From contig MNCI01034664.1 of the NCBI GenBank assembly GCA_015680685.1, positions 1,068,000 through 1,131,999 on the forward strand: 64,000 bases of DNA, written 5' to 3'. This DNA comes from Gnetum montanum (Eukaryota > Streptophyta > Gnetopsida > Gnetales > Gnetaceae). Below the pieces are notes generated by a model, which saw only the letters and a list, made by a program, of their open reading frames with translations, was not told the origin of the DNA and did no database searches. Every line of letters starts with the position of its first letter. Position 1 is the stretch's first letter. This document shows positions 11,240-23,400 of this stretch, piece after piece. The position numbers and the translations under genes are program-made.

Positions 11240-13575
11240 GTAGAGTTTGATTTGAAGGAGACCCGAAGGAATTAGATATGGAGGAAGAGGCAGAAGCAGG
11301 GTTGTCAATAACGAGTGTAGGTGAAGGCTTAGGTGGACTATAGGGTCAAAAGAAAGGTCTTTTCTTTGATTAGGCATTTGACCACTCTAATTAATGATTT
11401 GGTTGCAAATTAACAACCCTTGTAGCATTGCATTATTGCTATTGAGAGAGCAATTCACATTGCATTGGTGGAGCAGGTGGTAGCTATGCAACTGGAGGAG
11501 AAGTATGTGTAAGAACAAGAAGAGGATGAGGATAGGGGGGCAGCATCCCTTCTTTCATGTGGAGATGGAGTTCAATAATAGTTAGAAGGGTGGTAGTAAG
11601 GCTATAACTTAGAAACGTGACTAGAAGAGTCACATGGAAACATGGGTTGCTGAACATGGTAACCATATGGATTAGGCTACTAGTAAGGGTATTGTTGCCT
11701 TGGCGGTGCAAGTGCCCATGATTGTGGTTTCTATCATTGTTGGTACTGTTCATACGGTTGTGGTGGAGCTATGCTTGGATAATATAGTTGTTGTTGGTGG
11801 AACTGCCAAAGATTACCTTGAGGAAAAGGTAACCTTCTAGATGTTTGCCTTTGTGTAAGTCGTGGATGTAAGGCATGCACCCCAAACTCTTAAATGTGAC
11901 ACAACGGGACAACATCCCTTGGGATGTTCATACTGGAAGACATCACATCCACAATCATCATCTGATTCACTATCTACAACCTCTTCTATTGCAGCAATTT
12001 TAACCTTACCTTTGTAATATGCATGTTCAGCTTCTTTGCGCCTCCTGCGCTCATAATCACTACCTTGTTCTCGAGACTCTTCAACAATTTTGAGGGCAAC
12101 TTGAAATCTACTATCCATGGAGTCTCTTAACTAATCAACCTTGGCTATAAGTGCATATTGGGATTGTTGAATTTTCAAGGCTTTTTTATGAACCCCCTCA
12201 TCAAATATGGATTTATCCTCACTATCACATAATCGAACCTTCCACTTGTGGATGGAAGGATCATGGTTATACTCCTTTGCACTTTCCCTTTTAGTTCACC
12301 CTCCTCTTTAGTGACCTACTCTATTAACCTTTGTACCTGATGGGCAGTTAGCTTTGACAAGCACCCTTGGGCATAGACACTAAGGGTTTTCCTTGTTTCA
12401 TTAAAAAGCCCGTCTACAATGTGGTGGAGTTGAGTCAATTAAGAAAAATTATGGCTAGGGCATTTGTGCATCAAGGCATAATATCAACCAATGGTGGTAT
12501 CTAAGGGTTCGTGTGCTCCTTGTTTTCACCCTTGAATTTTCTTTCTTAAATTGGACACATGAGAGTACATTTGATACTTATCATTGAACATTTCAAGCAT
12601 GGTACTCCATTATTTGATAGATTTCAATTCTAAGGACTAGTACTAGTTCTCTACTTCTTTGATGAGTATCCTAGGAAACAACTTCAATTTCTGTCATTTA
12701 TTCTCTATGTTTTGCAAGGCACATGCATCTTGAAAAGCTTGAAGATGATTCTGCAGATCAAAGTTATATCCTCCTTCAAATCGAGGGATATTGTTCATGT
12801 CTAATCATTTGATCTGAATGTCTTTCACATGCCTTGTTGGAATTTCGATTACCTCTGTGATGTTAAGCATACTTTAGGTAGCAAATAGAGGCTCATCAAG
12901 GCCTTAATCATGGTGCCTACGATGCCCTCTACTACCCCTTCGTTCATGGAAATGTACTTCTCTTAAACATTTGCGTCCTTACTCTTACATGTCCCAGCAG
13001 TCCCTTTGGTTATTGTGGTCCCATTGATCATTGGGCTCATTTCGATCACCTCCATCACGATCTCACCTTCTGCAATCACAATTAGAGCCAAAAGAAGAAG
13101 ATGATGATGAAGGGGAAGAAGAAGGAGAACCAGCACCATCACAATGCCTGCTACTGCCTCTTCAATAATAGTGACCATGATCACAATCGTACTTCTTATC
13201 TACATCCCTGTCTTGACTTGCCTCTTTGGATCCTACTTTGTTGTTGGATCCCTTGTTACTAGAATCAGGATTGTGAACTATGGAGTGCAAATTTTGGTTT
13301 TGACCTTCATCATCAAAGTTAAAGAGAGGAGCATCATTGAGTGGGATATTCCCACTAGCTTGTTGGTACAATAGGAACAGAGAATCATTAAGTCCTTTTC
13401 CCTTCAAAAGTTTATAGCGTTGCTCTAGCTGCCGATCTTACAAGTGTTGTGCTTTAGTGGGCTGATAATCCCTGGCATCAACATCTTCCATGATATATTC
13501 CCCATGGCAATCTTGAAGACCACATCATGAAAGCATTTGATAGAGCATTGCAGGAGCAACATAATGTTACCCTCC
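11240..13575 (-). pseudogene. gag region of element 3 (main part)
   Basis: A minus-strand gag relic. The best-kept part (11837-12118) reads DSRFQVALKIVEESREQGSD followed by a highly charged stretch. It also has an acidic DSESDDDCGCDV segment and a GCCPVVSHL knuckle that matches CDICHHENP and GCCPIVSYL in the plus element near 50.74 kb. Arg/Glu-rich low complexity lies at 13.0-13.4 kb. The gene is split by the solo LTR at 13581-14395 and continues at 14401-14640. Confidence 0.7.
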
Positions 13576-13580
13576 ATGTC

Positions 13581-14395
13581 TAATGGGATGCAATATCGGA
13601 TGGGCCACGATATCGCGTCTTCCCCTGCGATATCATGTACGCGATATCGTAGTGCATCGCCAAATCTATAAATAAGAGGCAGCTCTCCCTTGTTTCAAAG
13701 TTTAGGCCTAGATCGTAGTGAAACTCTTGCAGTTTTACCTCTCCAGAGATAGAATAATTTCCATATGCCAGCAGTAGGAGCTCCAAAGTGAATAGATCTT
13801 TATTCGAGCAAATATTGTACCTGAACACAAGTTTGTGTATGGAAATAAAGATGAACTTCTTAGATAAACCTTGTAGTGCATGGACTAAGATAGATAGGAC
13901 TTTACTTATTGTTATTTATTATTTATCATTTAAATGCTTTATTAGTTAATTAAATCTCTCTCAACCCTTCTCCCATAGTTAAGTGCATTCAGTACGACCA
14001 CTTCAAGCATGTGCGTTACACTTGGTGATCCCAGTAACGAGTAGCATTTGGTAACCAAGGTTGCATTGGTTCAGGGTGTGAACAATAAGTGGGAACGGAT
14101 ACTGATGCTAGGTTAATTAAGGCTTAGCTAGTTAGTTAAACTTAGTTAATTAGTCTCTTCACCCTTCACCTCATTAACATAGGCGATAAAATATAAAAGA
14201 CATAAAAATCACATACCTCATACTTACTTAACCATACAACCATGACAAATACAAGTAAGTCTAGGAAGACAACGAATGATTAACCTTAAGTGTTCCATAA
14301 GGCGTGTAGGCACTTAGTCTGTGGAGTTCGACTGGATCGCACGTGTAATGCTCGTATTCGTATGGTTAAGTGTAGGGGTACCTTGCCACTCATTA
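13581..14395 (+). mobile_element. Solo LTR inserted in gag of element 3
   Basis: An 815-bp LTR in plus orientation (start TAATGGGATGC, end CCACTCATTA) is flanked on both sides by ATGTC (13576-13580 and 14396-14400), a perfect 5-bp target duplication. Gag homology resumes directly after it. No internal region is left, so an element was reduced by LTR-LTR recombination. U3 holds several GATATC palindromes and a TATA box (CTATAAATAAGAGG near 13668). Confidence 0.92.
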
Positions 14396-14400
14396 ATGTC

Positions 14401-14640
14401 ACACCACTAAAGCTGTTCATCCTAGTGTAAGATGAAGGTGAAGTTTGACACATACTCATCAAGATGAGTATATGTAATTCAATACTGTTAAGGCTTTGAT
14501 GGATGAGTGTTATCAAGCTTGGGTAGAGAAGCGCTCCTGTGAAAAGAAGACATTGTCGATTAGTGAAACAAAAATCATAGTGTGCTATGAGAATTTGATG
14601 TAGTAATTGTAATACAAGATATGACTCTTAGGTTTGTTCC
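14401..14640 (-). pseudogene. gag N-terminal part of element 3
   Basis: The minus strand holds the start-of-gag segment (near 14405-14480, encoding CQTSPSSYTRMNSF in one frame), homologous to 9.29-9.35 and 15.70-15.75 kb. It is separated from the rest of gag by the solo LTR and lies just downstream of the PBS. Confidence 0.65.
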
Positions 14641-14694
14641 AATGATTTAAATACTTTTACTAGATCCTAAATAGCACACAAAACAACAAAAAGA

Positions 14695-14713
14695 TCCCCA
14701 GTAATGATGCCAA
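14695..14713 (-). other. Primer-binding site of element 3
   Basis: The minus strand reads TTGGCATCATTACTGGGGA at the LTR edge, close to the tRNA-Asp-type PBS of the other copies. Confidence 0.8.
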
Positions 14714-15516
14714 TGATGAGCAGTGAGGTACCCCTACGCCTAACCATACTAATCACTAAGGCATTATGTGCAATCTAGTCAAATTCCGTGGACCTATAAT
14801 TATCTCATATGCTAGTTCCTCTAGGAAGTGAAATGACGTTGATTCTCAAGGATATGGTTTAAGTGTAATTGAGGTATATGAATTTTTATCGTTTTATGTT
14901 TTATGGATGTAATCGCCTACAACCAGAATAAAGGGTAGGGTAGATTGAAACTAATGTCTATTGCCTAGCTAGCCTAACACAAGTAACCATCCCACTTTCC
15001 TAAACACATATAGCACTACTGGGCTACCAAATGTTAAGCATTGCTGGGTTACCAAGTACTATATGAATGCTCGAAGTGGTCATGGTCATGTTCATTAATT
15101 GCTGGAAATAAATTGCTTAATGAAATGCATTAAAGTAAAGAACAAGAAAGTAAAATGCAATAAAGAAAATATTAAGCTATTCTCAGTGCTACAAGGATTG
15201 CCAAAAGAGTTCATTTTATTCCCATCACATTATTGTACTTAGGTACATTAGTGCTTGAACAAAGAACCATACACACTTTAGACTCCTTCTGCAGGCACTC
15301 AAAAAATATTCTAACTCTAAGAAGAAGAAATAATAATAGCTTTACTACCTTGCTTGAAAACTAAAAACTAACTAATGAATTACTTTTGTAAACTAGAGCC
15401 CAAGCATGGTATTTATAGACTCAAGGTATATACCCTAATGTTGGACATCTGATGTTTGATCCAAGCCCTGACGTCGTGTACCTGGCGTTGCAATTGACAC
15501 AAACAATGATTCATCA
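14714..15516 (-). mobile_element. 5' LTR of element 3
   Basis: An LTR of about 803 bp starting TGATGAGCAGTGAGG and ending GATTCATCA. It is inserted in gag of element 4: gag sequence resumes at 15517. Its U3 (15.43-15.51 kb) differs from the other LTRs and has few of their short repeats. TATA on the minus strand: the complement of TTTATAGAC near 15411. Confidence 0.8.
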
Positions 15517-15990
15517 TTGATCTTTCTTTTTTTATGCCTCAATGGGATGATAATTGTGATAGTCATGGTCTTGCACAATATATTCAGCATTGAGTCCTTG
15601 GATGCCCAATTTCACGAGAGTTTGAAGCAACATCATAGGAAGTGATCGATCAAGCAGCAACACAATGTTGCCCTCCATGTTCCTCCACTGCAGCTGTTCA
15701 TCTTGATGTAGGATGAAGGTGAAGTTTGGCACATACTCATCAGGAGAGTATATACCACTCTGAATTATTGGGGTACTGGTGGTTTTGCCCCTTCACACCT
15801 TTGTTGATTAGATCCACCTTCGTATGGTGGTGGAGAATCTCCCCTGTGAGATGAAGCCATATTAGATTGCAAGAAAATAGTGTGCTCTTGTTGTTGTTAT
15901 TATTATTCTTAATGATGTTAACTTTTTGGGTTCATTAAAATGTCATTGAATAATTTCACTAACTTCTAGATAGTGCACGTAGCTAACTAA
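15517..15990 (-). pseudogene. gag N-terminal fragment of element 4
   Basis: The minus-strand frame at 15532-15732 reads MPNFTFILHQDEQLQWRNME and continues through a LLDRSLPMMLLQTLVKLGIQ stretch, the best-preserved copy of the gag start in this window. The rest of gag is missing, cut by the insertion of element 3. Confidence 0.8.
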
Positions 15991-15992
15991 TG

Positions 15993-16011
15993 TCCCTGGC
16001 AATGACATTAA
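15993..16011 (-). other. Primer-binding site of element 4
   Basis: The minus strand reads TTAATGTCATTGCCAGGGA beside the LTR, a mutated tRNA-Asp-type PBS. Confidence 0.75.
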
Positions 16012-16878
16012 TGATGAGTAGTGAGCAGTTCCTATGCCCACCCATATGAATTACTAATGTTCACTAAGCAACCTAGTCAAATTCTATATACTCTAGTTCT
16101 CTAAGTGTACTAGGTCTAGGTAGTGAATCTAATGGACATAATTGTTGTATTCTCAGTTTCACTTATGAAGTGCAAGTGTATGGTTAAGTGTAACTAAGGC
16201 ATATGATTTTTATCATTTTATGTTTATTGTTTAAATTACCTAAGTGCAAAAAATAAAGTAATTAAATGTCTAATCAATCTAATAACTAATTAATACTCAA
16301 CTAGTCCTAACATAAACATCTATTCCCATCTGCCATGCACATCTTGAACATGTTATAACGCTACTGGGTTACCAAGTGTTAAGCACTATTGGGATTACCA
16401 AGCATTAAGTGTATGCTTGAGATGGTCATACTTATGTGCTTTAATTATCTACACTTAATTGATTAATTAAATGCAATAAAGTGCATTAAAGTAAATTGCA
16501 TGAATAATAAATGCATTAAGTAAACATTAAGCTAAGTCCAAATGTTGTAAGGTTTATGAAAAAAGCTCATCATTATTACTAGTCACACTGAGGTGCTCAA
16601 GTACATTAGTGCTCGAACGAAGATCTGTACACTTCTCACTCCTACTACAAGCACTTAGAAAATATTCTAAATCTAGAGAAATAAAAATGCAAGAGTTCAA
16701 CTAGCTACTAATGAATGGATGTCATAAATGCGGCTAGTGAATGTGTATTTACAAGCAAGACAAGACACAACATCTACGCGTATGCATCAACGTGTCAAAC
16801 TATGCATCAACATGATCACGTTGATGGGATTACACTGATGGGATCCCATTGACGTAGCCCATGAATGATAACTCATCA
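16012..16878 (-). mobile_element. 5' LTR of element 4
   Basis: A complete 867-bp LTR starting TGATGAGTAGTGAGC and ending AACTCATCA. U3 (16.76-16.87 kb) carries repeated ATCAACGTG/TTGATGGGAT motifs with ACGT cores. It is the best full-length reference for the shortened LTR at 9603-9961. Confidence 0.85.
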
Positions 16879-18490
16879 CCCCCTATAGAGACTAAATTAT
16901 ACACCCCTTATTCTAACTAAACTATACCTCTTTATGCACAAACTTGAACCTCCAATTTTTTAAAACTAAACATCCAATAATAACTAGACCCCTTATATAA
17001 ACTAAAGTATATACCCCTTATTCCAACAAAACGATACCACTTCCCACACACACTTAAACTTCTTATTTTTCGATACTAAACACACAAAAATACCCATTTT
17101 ATTACTAACTCAAAGCCACCATATCAAAATAAAATTTATACTAACAAACTTTAACTTACAATTCCTTAATAAAAAAACATATAAAAGTAACATTACAATC
17201 TATATCCAAATAACTAAAAAATAACCAACACTAGAATATTATGAAAAACTCCCATATACCCATGTTATCCTATGAGGGGATTGGACCCACAAAAAGTATT
17301 ACTAATAAATAAAGAAAATTAGAGTACATCATATGCTTGAGACTGTGTGTGTGTGTGTGTGGAAAGAAAAAAATTTCTGATTTTAGGACTGTATACTTGT
17401 GAATAATTTTTCAATTAATACATTGCAAAAATAAGTGAAGAAAATTAATTATTAGTATAGAGGAATGTCCCAATCCTAACAAAATTTACATCACTTTTCA
17501 ACATCCATGCTTAAACTTATAATAGCAAGAGAGTTATAGTTTAATACTACTATTTGTATCAAAGCAAGAAAGTGGTATCACTCATGAAAGATCTTCACCT
17601 TGTCACTTGTTATTAATCTTCCATTAAGAATGTTCACTATTAATTATAATCTTTTTGTCGACATCAATTTTAATCTTTGAGTTAATAGTATTCTTCTTAG
17701 ATAAAAAAAAAGTTTGCCTTATGAGCTATTTGTTTGGGCTACTTAATACTTTCTCTAGTATAGTAAAAATATGCATAGGAGCTTATATCTTCTATCAATT
17801 CTTTATTATCATTTGATCATTCTCACACAATCTTGAACCTATGACTCTTAAATCATAACAACTGTTGCTAAACAAAAATCAAACTACCCATGACTCAAAA
17901 ACCTATCAAATTCCAAACTATAAAACACATCCCTCACCATCCCTTCCCTAACCCCTACACGTCCTTCTCTCCCCACACAAAAGCCCTCCTTCCCTCCCCA
18001 CCCCAAAGTTAGTCTTACCTCTAAAGGAGATGTGCAAATGTTAGGATGATTGATAAGAGCATAGTAAGACCGCTACAAAATATACCATCCCTATGTGCAA
18101 TGTAGAAAACACCATCTCCTCCTTCCCATCCTCCATTTTAAACTCATGCTCTTGGTCATTTTAAACTTATGCTATTCGCCAAAAAATGTTGGGGAAGAAG
18201 AAGATGATGTTTTTTGAAGTACACTTTGGAGATAATATTTTCTACAGTGGTTTCAATAGGCTCTTGTGAATTGTTCTCAAGGTAAGAGGTAAGACTAACT
18301 TGGGTTGATCCTTGGAGGCTATACATTCTCAGCCACTTTTTATATAAATTATATACAATCTAGTTAATTCATTATGGTCTCAAGAGCACTCATCTTCCCT
18401 GAGGATATTGCAAAGAGACCCCCACCATCTTCCCTGAGGATATTGCTTGCAAGACCAAGGCTATAGTTCAAAAACATAATTTTTTTTTTT
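16879..18490. other. No gene seen; AT-rich spacer with a (GT)n microsatellite
   Basis: Only short frames occur, none with a recognisable domain. A (TG)9 run lies at 17344-17361. Near 16.88-17.04 kb the phrase AC-CCCTTATTC-AAC-AAAC occurs twice, a diverged short duplication. A T-run at 18481-18491 precedes the zinc-knuckle relic. Confidence 0.6.
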
Positions 18491-18493
18491 GCG

Positions 18494-19640
18494 ATGTTGC
18501 CAATTTCAATAAGTGATCACTCTAGTAGAACCACCACTTCTTTGCCATTCTACAAATTGCTTGATAATTTATATGAATCTGTTACTCAGAAAATTTCTAG
18601 AAAGTATGTTTTCATGCAAATTTTGAGCTATTTACCTTATTCCTTCAGTTTTTTGAATTATTTAAATTTTATTTGTAAAGATTGAGGTTTAGATGTTGTC
18701 TATGCTCATTACTTATCAAACTCATTTTTGGTGTTCGAATTTATTAATTTGACAATGGTTTCTAAGGCTCTTGATATCAATGTTTTCAATCATCGTGCTT
18801 TTTTGATTGTTTGAAAGTGAACTTCCTCTTTTAATCCAACATCTCTTGAATTTTGAAAGGTTCCTTATTTTGTTGAATTGTCAAATCTTCCATTACTTTT
18901 TAAAAAAGTTGAAAGGGGCATTGTCTCTTGTATTGGGCTAATTAAGCATTCTAAAACCCTTACTACAACTAGTAGAATCTGATATATGATTGAAGTGGAT
19001 GCTAATTCACTTAAGCAAGAAATTAAACTACATGTTGGTGGAATTGATTATGTGTAGAAGATTATTTATTATAATATTCCAAAGTTATGTCACTATTGTT
19101 ATTGAGAGGATCATATGTTTGATTCATGTCCTTCTATACCACAAAAAAAAGGTAATGCAAGCCCATTAGCAACAAGCTACTATAAATGCTACTAAAGTTT
19201 CTTTTGCAAATGTTATGGATCTTGCTAAGGTTTTTTCTATTGCAAATTTTATGATGACTTCTTTTGTTGAAGTTAGCCCACCCCTTTCTTTTACTACTAT
19301 TCAAAAGAATGTATCTTCGAGGAAGGTTTTGATGAAATTAGTTTTAAAAAATTCTTTAATGACTAAGGGGAAACAAATATATGTTTATCAAGTTTCATAG
19401 AATCCTATTGTTGATTCAAATAGCTTTCAAATGGTTCTTCATAATAAAAAATGTCAAGAAAGTCTATCTATTGGCGATTACATGCCAACTCTTCAAAATG
19501 AACAACATGTTTAAGACATTTTTATTGCAATAATTTGTTTGTACCTATTCGTCAAGATATAAAGATAATATTTTTTGATAATGTTGATTTTAGTGGCAAG
19601 GCAAGATCTTCTTCCCCCTCCACCCAACGTTAATCTTTTC
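18494..19640 (+). pseudogene. DUF4283/zinc-knuckle reading frame, LINE ORF1-type relic
   Basis: The plus strand reads YSFSFLNYLNFICKDRGLDV, then a VPYFVELSNLPLLFKKVE stretch, IGLIKHSKTLTTTSRI, IEVDANSLKQEIKLHVGG, and a mutated knuckle PKLCHYCY followed by DHMFDSCPS. This order (DUF4283-like fold, LPL segment, EVD strand, CX2C-GH-C knuckle) is that of plant LINE ORF1 and related nucleic-acid-binding proteins. Stops interrupt it, and no endonuclease or RT frame follows before the NDUFA9 gene. It could instead be a processed piece of a host DUF4283 gene. Confidence 0.6.
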
Positions 19641-19899
19641 ATGGAATGTTTGATTTCCTACCCCAAAGGAAAGGTTTTTTCAAGATTGGTTGTAAGGATG
19701 AAAACCTAAAATAACATCCCCAGTAGGCCTTTTCTTTTTATTGATTTAGAGTTTCTCCTCTTTGGAGTGCTCATCTACTTTTGTACTCTAAATTTTTATT
19801 TTCAATACATATATTTCTTGAGATCCAAACACCTAGAAACATAAAAAACATAAAAAATTAAAAGAAGATCCATGAACCACTTAGGCCATACAATATATC

Positions 19900-20401
19900 C
19901 AGCATGCACGATCATAGCCATCAAAGACCAGAGTAAAGAAACAATAGAGTATACTCCATAATGAGCCTATAAATTCGCTACAAATTTGTATGCTTGTCAA
20001 CCTTACCCATAAAACCTGCTTCCAGCCCCATAAACCTCGAAAATGAATCTGTCACAGGATAATTTAAAAAGGTAGCCATAATGGGCATCATAGCAGCAGG
20101 GTAAAATGCCCAGATTTCCGGTGAGCAGCAATACGAGGCATAGCTCGAAACTCTAACGCAAGCGAAAAGATCAACCAAATTTTTAAGCAGGTCACGTTAT
20201 ACACTTGAGGAGAAAAGCTAAATTTGCAGAAACGCTTATACCTTCGGTTTCCTGGGCACTACAGCGAGCGATATCGGCATATCGCCACTGCAATTCCTTT
20301 TTCTGTATGTTTTGAACAGAGACGGCCTTTACTGTTTCAGCATTCGGTGATATCTTCGTAAGCTTACGCTTTTGTGGATTTTCAGGTCGCACGCAGGCAC
20401 A
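19900..20401 (+). promoter_or_regulatory. Upstream region of the NDUFA9 gene
   Basis: This 0.5 kb is visibly richer in G, C and CpG than the surrounding repeats (for example CGAGCGATATCGG and GTCGCACGCAGG). That suits a gene promoter that escaped methylation-driven decay. No clear TATA box is seen close to the start codon. A pyrimidine-AG at 20378-20385 (GGATTTTCAG) might be a 5'-UTR splice acceptor. The transcription start cannot be placed from sequence alone. Confidence 0.45.
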
Positions 20402-23400
20402 ATGCAGTTTGTGGCGAGGCGACTGTCACATGTTCAATCCGTCGCTAATGGCTACACATGTTTAGGATTGCAGAATGCTCTGCTTGTGCAGGGATCTTTG
20501 ACCGGTACCGCTTCTGGAAATATGCAATGCAAGGCAAGGCAATCATATAAGGGTTTCTATTATGTCGATTCTGAAATTTGTTTCCAATATTTGGTGCAGA
20601 CGGCAGATTGGAGCAGTCGAGATCCGTTTCATCGTTGACGGTGAAAGGGGTGGGGCACCTGATTCGGAAGGGAACTGGGGGGAGGTCTTCCGTAAGGTGA
20701 TTTCTTTCACCCATTTGAGTGACTTACGTTTCACTTTTTTTGAATTTTTCATGTTGTTGAAGAATTAGATTCTGGAGTTATGTTGCATTTTTCTTGAAAT
20801 TTTCAACATGTTGTTGAAGAATTAGGTTTTGGAGTTATGTTGCATTTGTCTCGAAATTTTCAACATTTTGTTGAAAAATTAGGTTTTGGAAATGCTAGAT
20901 TCTTGTTTTTAGTTGGACAACAATTCATCTATTGAAATAAAGAATTGATTCTGCTTCAATGACATTTTTGATTTCATTGCGATGTAATTGTAACATCGTA
21001 TTTCACCAAAACTGACATTCCAAAAACTAGTATTCGTTATGGGGAAGGTTTCCCAATAGTGGGGTGCGGGTACTTGCCATCAGTTATTAGCGGTACCAGG
21101 ATGGGTACTAATGCCAAGGAATAACGGGACGAAAAAATAGTCTTAAGCCTTAACCCCTGGTAATAGCAGGAACAAAAAATTATTTTTTAAACAATTTACT
21201 CTTCAGCAAAGAACCAATGTAGCATAAGTAGTAGAAAGTATCTCTGTAGCAAGAAGAAAGAATCTCTGTTACACAACACAGGCATACATTGAATGGTTAT
21301 CTGTGTGGCACAGCAGGAAGTAAAGCATTGCTCCTATAATCCATTGATCAAGCAACAAACAATGAATAAAGCAACATTAATTGTTGTTCACACTCAAGCA
21401 CAAATGTTACAAAGAATGCACAGAGAATGATCAATGAAGTATGTCGCTCACTTCACCTATACCAAAATAACTCCAATTATCAGCAATTTTGCAAAGCAAC
21501 GTTAAAATGGATGAAAATGTGGAAAGCAAAGCTAGAAACAGAAGAAACAATTGCAGATAACAATGTGCTTCTCTGTCTGTGGCTTTAGGAAGAGAAGAAT
21601 GTGCTGCCGCATATGAAGATTAAAAAATGCTTCTTCCCATGTAGCATGCTTTTACGAACCTTGCAGAGTTTCTGGCAAAGAAAATGGTTGGAGTTTGGAG
21701 CTGGCTGGAATTTGGAGTGGAGAAAATGGCAAAGACATTCTTTTCCATGTTGCAACTAAATATTTTTTGAATGTTGCTGCAACAGTAAAATTCATAAAAT
21801 AATGAACGGTTGAATCAGTTTTGAATGATTATGAAACCAATTATTACTGGTGGCAAGACCTCTACCCCCTATTATTCAATCTTCCCTTGTTATGTTACTC
21901 TTGGTGGTTTTGTTTCTTTCTTCAAGCAAATTGAAGGCCTTGATGATATCTCCTCTTATTGCACTTTTTTCAGTGGGATCGTTGCAACAGTATTTGGTGC
22001 CACAGGCTTCCTTGGCCGTTATGTCGTACAACAGCTGGGTATGCATTTTTTATTAAAAGTATTATCAAGTCTCAATTTGTTCAATAACTTCTTGTTATTT
22101 AATTTGTAAGCATCTTTTGTTTCGGTGTATGTTCAGCTAAGGTGGGATCACAAGTTCTTGTACCCTTTAGAGGCTCAGAGGATTCTCCAAGGCATCTGAA
22201 GCTTATGGGTGATCTAGGGCAGGTATCTTACTTTTTACCTCATCACTGGACCATTATTATATATTTCTTCTGTATATAGTTCACGAGTTGCTATGAATAA
22301 CTCACTTTCTTCTTATTACTATTTATTAAATTTGTTGTTTATACGTCTCTTTATTTGTGCTGCATAACTTTGGATGCAGATTGTGCCAATGTTGTATAGT
22401 CCAAGGGATGAAACTTCAATTAAAGCAGTGATGGCAAAGTCTAATGTTGTCATCAATCTGATTGGTTTGTCTAGCCAGTAATGATTTACACTTTTCAAAA
22501 GTGCTAAGAGACATATGAAAATTTCATTCTTATGTATTTTCTTTTGGAATCTGTGCTAGGGAGAGATTATGAGACACGAAATTACAATTTTGAAGAAGTC
22601 AATGTAGCCATAGCTGAACGTCTTGCTAAGGTAAAACTTCATGATTTTAGACTCCAGAGTGGTAAAAGCAAGCTAGTGATATATAATTTGATGCATATTT
22701 TAAGGTTCAGTATATGGAGGGTACAGGAATATTTTATGGTTCGCAAAGCTGGCATGATAAATGTGATGCATGTTTGCAATGAAAATATAAAGTTCTGTAT
22801 CATCATTTTATTTTTCTAAAGGCAAATACGTTTCAAGTTCTGTTTTCATGTGTTGATTGGAGGTGGGATTCAGAGAGTTATAGCATACTTGAAATGTTGA
22901 AATGGTTGCTTTTGCATTCCTTTTGACATGCTTTTGAAAGTTACTTTCTTAAATATACCTTGTGATACAAAGGTGCATTTTCAAAATGCAGATAGCTAAT
23001 GAACATGGAGGAATTATGAGGTACATACATTTATCATGCCTTGGAGCGTCTTCCTCCTCACCATCAAAATTGCAGCAAACAAAAGCAGCTGGAGAGGAAG
23101 CAGTGCTTGCAGCATTTCCTGAGGTTTGTTTCAACATTTTTGGGTTATCTTATTTGTATTGACATGAATTCCGTGAGATTTTGTTGTACAAATGTTTATA
23201 CTTGACATTCTTATATAGTGGTTGTAAAGTTAAACTGTATCTAATAAGCATGTGTTTTTTAACTTCATTATTGGACTCTTATGTGGTTGTTATTTTTTTC
23301 TACTGAGATATATCTCTACAACAGTGCTTAAGAAATCCAGAAATGCATATTCTTTAGAAATAGAGTGGGTTTATGGTAAACACCAACACATTTAATCCAA

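Larger units (their letters stand above)
9962..15516 (-). mobile_element. Athila-like deletion derivative (element 3)
   Basis: Minus strand, from right to left: 5' LTR (14714-15516), PBS (14695-14713), gag (interrupted by a solo LTR), protease, then directly the C-terminal end of the extra 3' reading frame, the polypurine tract and the shortened LTR at 9603-9961. RT, RNase H, integrase and most of the extra frame are missing. It would have depended on other copies for movement. Confidence 0.8.

Noticed and set aside
17344-17361. Z-DNA or regulatory role of the (TG)n run
   Set aside because: A short microsatellite is common in plant DNA and nothing nearby suggests a function.
19978-20392. Possible divergent gene on the minus strand, head-to-head with NDUFA9 (two open frames of 66 codons each)
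   Set aside because: Neither frame has an ATG start, they are in different frames, no acceptor site joins them convincingly, and the first overlaps the NDUFA9 start region. GC-rich DNA gives such frames by chance.
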